A stretch of DNA of 64,000 nt from Ignavibacteriales bacterium (GTDB lineage: Bacteria; Bacteroidota; Ignavibacteria; Ignavibacteriales; Melioribacteraceae), in contig JACOUS010000021.1 in the NCBI GenBank assembly GCA_016177735.1, positions 54,076 through 118,075 on the forward strand, given 5' to 3'. The notes under the pieces were generated by a model. It saw only the letters and a list, made by a program, of their open reading frames with translations. It searched no databases and was not told the origin of the DNA. Positions 61,754-64,000 of this stretch are shown here, one piece after another (the first letter of the stretch is position 1; the number at the start of each line of letters is the position of its first letter). The position numbers and the translations under genes are program-made.

Positions 61754-62374
61754 TTGCACAAATTCTTTTTTGACAGACACCCCCACAACGGAATGACATA
61801 CGAAGATTACAATAATTTATTTAATGGCAAAATCGATTCTGTAGTTCCACAAAATTTGTCGCCTGATGAAGCGGAACAATTGAGCAACACAAAGTTAAAT
61901 TTCCAGCGGATGAGCAGAATCAACAAAACATACAAAGTGAACGAGAATCTTGCGAGTGCTATTAAAGAAATCGATAAACCGCAATTGTGGATGATTCTTA
62001 CAGAACTTTGGTGCGGAGATTCGGCACAGAACATTCCGTACATCGCACAAATTGCAAAACATAATCCGTTGATTGATCTTCGAATTCTTTTGCGCGATGA
62101 GAACCCTGATATTATGGATTACTACTTAACAAACGGCACTAGGGGAATTCCAAAACTTGTTGCGTTTGATATCGACGGTAGCGAAATATTTCAGTGGGGA
62201 CCACGGCCAAAAGAAGCGCAAGAACTTGTAACAAAAGCCAAACAAGAAGGTAAACCCAAAAAGGAATTTATTGAGTTACTTCATAAATGGTACGCGTTCA
62301 ATAAAGGGAAAAATCTTGAAGAAGAATTTCTCAATTTAATTTCTGCAAGTCACTACTGTCCCAAATTTTTTTAA
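61754..62374 (+). CDS. Thioredoxin-fold protein
   Basis: About 207 aa. An N-terminal helical part is followed by a thioredoxin-like core: KPQLWMILTELWCGDSAQNI, PYIAQIAKHNPLIDLRILLR and the cis-Pro loop TRGIPKLVAFDIDG, then FQWGPRPKEAQELV. The active site WCGDS has one Cys, so it is not a standard CXXC oxidoreductase. I place the start at a TTG (61754) that follows GGAG by 8 nt; the frame is open back to a TTG at 61730, and the first ATG is at 61793. A TATATTTG at 61656-61663 could be its -7 element. Confidence 0.85.
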   Translation: MHKFFFDRHPHNGMTYEDYNNLFNGKIDSVVPQNLSPDEAEQLSNTKLNFQRMSRINKTYKVNENLASAIKEIDKPQLWMILTELWCGDSAQNIPYIAQIAKHNPLIDLRILLRDENPDIMDYYLTNGTRGIPKLVAFDIDGSEIFQWGPRPKEAQELVTKAKQEGKPKKEFIELLHKWYAFNKGKNLEEEFLNLISASHYCPKFF

Positions 62375-62544
62375 CAAAAAAAACTTGCAAAACCAGTTCT
62401 TTCCAAATGTTTTTTCACGGAAAGATTATATCCCCCAAAAAAATTTTTTCTTGTCCGCCTTAGTCGGGCTTGCTGTATGCAGATATTTTCAAACGACTTG
62501 ATAGAATCTATAAGAAAAGTTTGGGACAGACATGTTGCAAATGT

Positions 62545-63765
62545 TTATTCTTCGCCGCTGAACGGATAGACAACCGTAATTTTAGAATCTACCGCTTCGC
62601 CGTTTTCTTTTGAGGGATTGAATTTAGTTTTCAATAAAGCAGATTGAAAAGCTTCATCACAGCCATAACCAATTCCTTGAATCAATTTCGTATCGGTAAC
62701 CAACCCATATTTATCAACGTTTGCTTCAACAATAATTTCGCCGGTTAATTTCAATCTTTTGGCAACCGGCGGCACATCAAAATTTTTTGTGATGCTTTTA
62801 ATTCCGTACATTGGATAGGCACACTCTTTCTGCTCACATTTTATGGAAGCAATATTAAAAGCTTTTCTGTACGGAGTTTTCTGTTCGGAAGGAACCGGTT
62901 TGATTTCTTTTTCTTGCGCGGGCTGCTCGATTTTTTCCGGTTGAATTTCTTTTACGGGTTCTTCTTTTTTTACAACATCTGCAGCGGCAAGTTTTTTATC
63001 TTCAACAATTTTTCTCTCGCCCGTTATTACAAAATTAATTTTCAATGTTACACGCGATGTTACGGTCACGCCGTTTGTTTGTCCGGGAATAAACGATGTT
63101 TTTTTAACTGCATCGCTTGCTGCTTCGTCGCATCCCAAACCAATACCTTTGATAATCTCTGTTTCTACAATTACACCGTTTTCGTTAATCACCGCAATCA
63201 AAATAACCGTACCTTCCAAACCATATAAAAGTGCATGTTCGGGATAAACTAAGTTATTCTGAATTGCATTCATGCCGCCAGCCGGCACCGGGCAAATATC
63301 GGCATCACAAATCAGGTCAGCATTTTCTTTTTCAAGCAATTTCTGCTGTCTATTCCCGGCTTGAAAATCTTTGTATGAAGGAGAATATGATGAGTCGTAA
63401 TCAAATTTAGTTACCTCAGTTCGTAAGCCGCTCACATAAATTGATATTTCTTTCAACGCTCCGTTATCATAAAAAATTCTTTGCGTGCCGTCTTTAATTC
63501 CGTCCTTCACAAAATATTCTTCTTTCAACAAACCGTTTTCAAAATATTCTCTAACGTAGCCGTTCAATTTGCCGTAACTGTAATTTTTTTCTGTTTGAAG
63601 ATTTCCATTTTGATGGTACCAAAAAGCCGGTCCATCCAAAATATCATTGACGTAAGATATCTCGGAACGCAGCGTTCCATCGGGATAATAACTTTTAGAG
63701 ATACCGGTTTGAGCATTAACAGCAACAGAAATCAGTAATAATATTTTTAGCGTTTTGAGAATCAT
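62545..63765 (-). CDS. MORN-repeat and tandem TonB-C-domain protein
   Basis: 406 aa with signal peptide (MILKTLKILLLISVAVNA). Residues about 20-125 are MORN-type repeats (YYPDGTLRSEISYVNDILDG, YHQNGNLQTEKNYSYGKLNG, YFENGLLKEEYFVKDGIKDG). Two TonB C-terminal domains follow, at about 155-250 (YPEHALLYGLEGTVILIAVI) and 310-400 (KRLKLTGEIIVEANVDKYGL), joined by a Lys/Glu/Pro linker. Both repeat the GIG-GCDEA motif. Envelope location is expected; it has no membrane anchor of the ExbB/D-coupled type, so energy transduction is unlikely. Confidence 0.88.
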   Translation of the reverse strand: MILKTLKILLLISVAVNAQTGISKSYYPDGTLRSEISYVNDILDGPAFWYHQNGNLQTEKNYSYGKLNGYVREYFENGLLKEEYFVKDGIKDGTQRIFYDNGALKEISIYVSGLRTEVTKFDYDSSYSPSYKDFQAGNRQQKLLEKENADLICDADICPVPAGGMNAIQNNLVYPEHALLYGLEGTVILIAVINENGVIVETEIIKGIGLGCDEAASDAVKKTSFIPGQTNGVTVTSRVTLKINFVITGERKIVEDKKLAAADVVKKEEPVKEIQPEKIEQPAQEKEIKPVPSEQKTPYRKAFNIASIKCEQKECAYPMYGIKSITKNFDVPPVAKRLKLTGEIIVEANVDKYGLVTDTKLIQGIGYGCDEAFQSALLKTKFNPSKENGEAVDSKITVVYPFSGEE

Positions 63766-63920
63766 TCAAATGAACAAAAGATTAACAAAGATTTTTTTAT
63801 AATCATTACCATACAAAAGTTGATCATAAATTATGGACTCAACATAATTCCCAATCAATCAAAAAAAAACGGCATTTAAAACTGTACACATCCACCAAAA
63901 TTTTTTCATTCACTTAAAAT

Positions 63921-63952
63921 AAAAAAGCCGCAAACGTTTCGCCGCGGCTTTT
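63921..63952 (-). terminator. Terminator downstream of tRNA-Val
   Basis: AAAAGCCGC (63923-63931) / GCGGCTTTT (63944-63952) with a 12-nt loop; on the minus strand it is followed by TTTTTTATTTT. It lies 7 bp past the tRNA 3' end. Confidence 0.85.
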
Positions 63953-63958
63953 GTAGTG

Positions 63959-64000
63959 TGGGGGCTGAAGGATTCGAACCTACGACCCTCTGCTTGTAAG
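63959..64000 (-). tRNA. tRNA-Val (anticodon TAC), 5' part outside window
   Basis: Minus strand shows the 3' half: anticodon loop CTTACAA with stem strand GCAGA, variable GGGTC, T loop TTCGAAT, acceptor AGCCCCC and discriminator A. One T-stem mismatch (T-T) is present. The 5' part is cut off, so the acceptor pairing cannot be checked. Confidence 0.8.

Overview
The window reads as part of a chromosome from the Bacteroidota/Chlorobiota side of the tree, most likely an Ignavibacteria-type motile bacterium. This is inferred from an AT-rich, densely overlapping gene layout, TAnnTTTG-type -7 promoter elements before housekeeping genes, and protein character. No 16S or marker phylogeny was possible here, so the placement is moderate.

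Region 1 (about 1-37.2 kb, almost all on the minus strand) is one very long flagellar and chemotaxis cluster. In transcription order it runs from a HEAT-repeat protein, cheR, a response regulator, cheY, cheZ, cheA and cheB through flgB, flgC, a small unknown, fliE, fliF, fliG, fliH, fliI, fliJ, a motE-like gene, fliK, flgD, a TIGR02530-type gene, flgE, fliL, fliM, fliN, fliO, fliP, fliQ, fliR, flhB, flhA, flhF, flhG, a small membrane protein, fliA, two HDOD genes, a GAF pseudo-histidine kinase, an unknown membrane protein, flgF, flgG, flgA, flgH and a partial flgI. Together these encode the rod, MS and C rings, export gate and ATPase, hook, P/L rings, sigma-28 and CheA/CheB/CheR/CheY/CheZ signalling. 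Flagellin, FlgK/FlgL, FliD, MotA/MotB, CheW, chemoreceptors and FlgM were not found here and presumably lie elsewhere.

Region 2 (37.5-43.1 kb) holds a PAS histidine kinase and a hybrid kinase on the plus strand, then a soluble kinase with an NtrC-type sigma-54 activator on the minus strand, a likely FlgS/FlgR-like pair. Sigma-54-like promoter candidates (GG-N10-G[T/G]) occur before the flhG-side operon, flgB, the chemotaxis operon and a YXWGXW-type gene.

Region 3 (43.4-47.5 kb) is ordinary: tRNA-Ser(GGA), tRNA-Ser(CGA), a small secreted protein, mtgA, ferritin, rpmB and an M28 peptidase.

Region 4 (47.5-60.2 kb) is the most interesting part: a type III-B CRISPR-Cas island on the minus strand. 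It has a short array (4 repeats, 3 spacers), cas2, a Cas6-reverse transcriptase-Cas1 triple fusion and a complete Cmr complex (Cmr1, short HD-less Cas10 with intact GGDD, Cmr3-6). Upstream, in tight overlap, lie a 2TM SLATT-like protein, a 4TM protein and a degenerate nucleotidyltransferase (MNT-like), with no recognisable CARF or SAVED sensor. The island is bracketed by a 116-bp direct repeat (about 94% identical) of the 3' end of the M28 peptidase gene, which marks its boundaries.

Region 5 (60.3-64 kb) returns to ordinary genes: a YXWGXW-type secreted protein, a thioredoxin-fold protein, a MORN/TonB-domain protein and a partial tRNA-Val(TAC).
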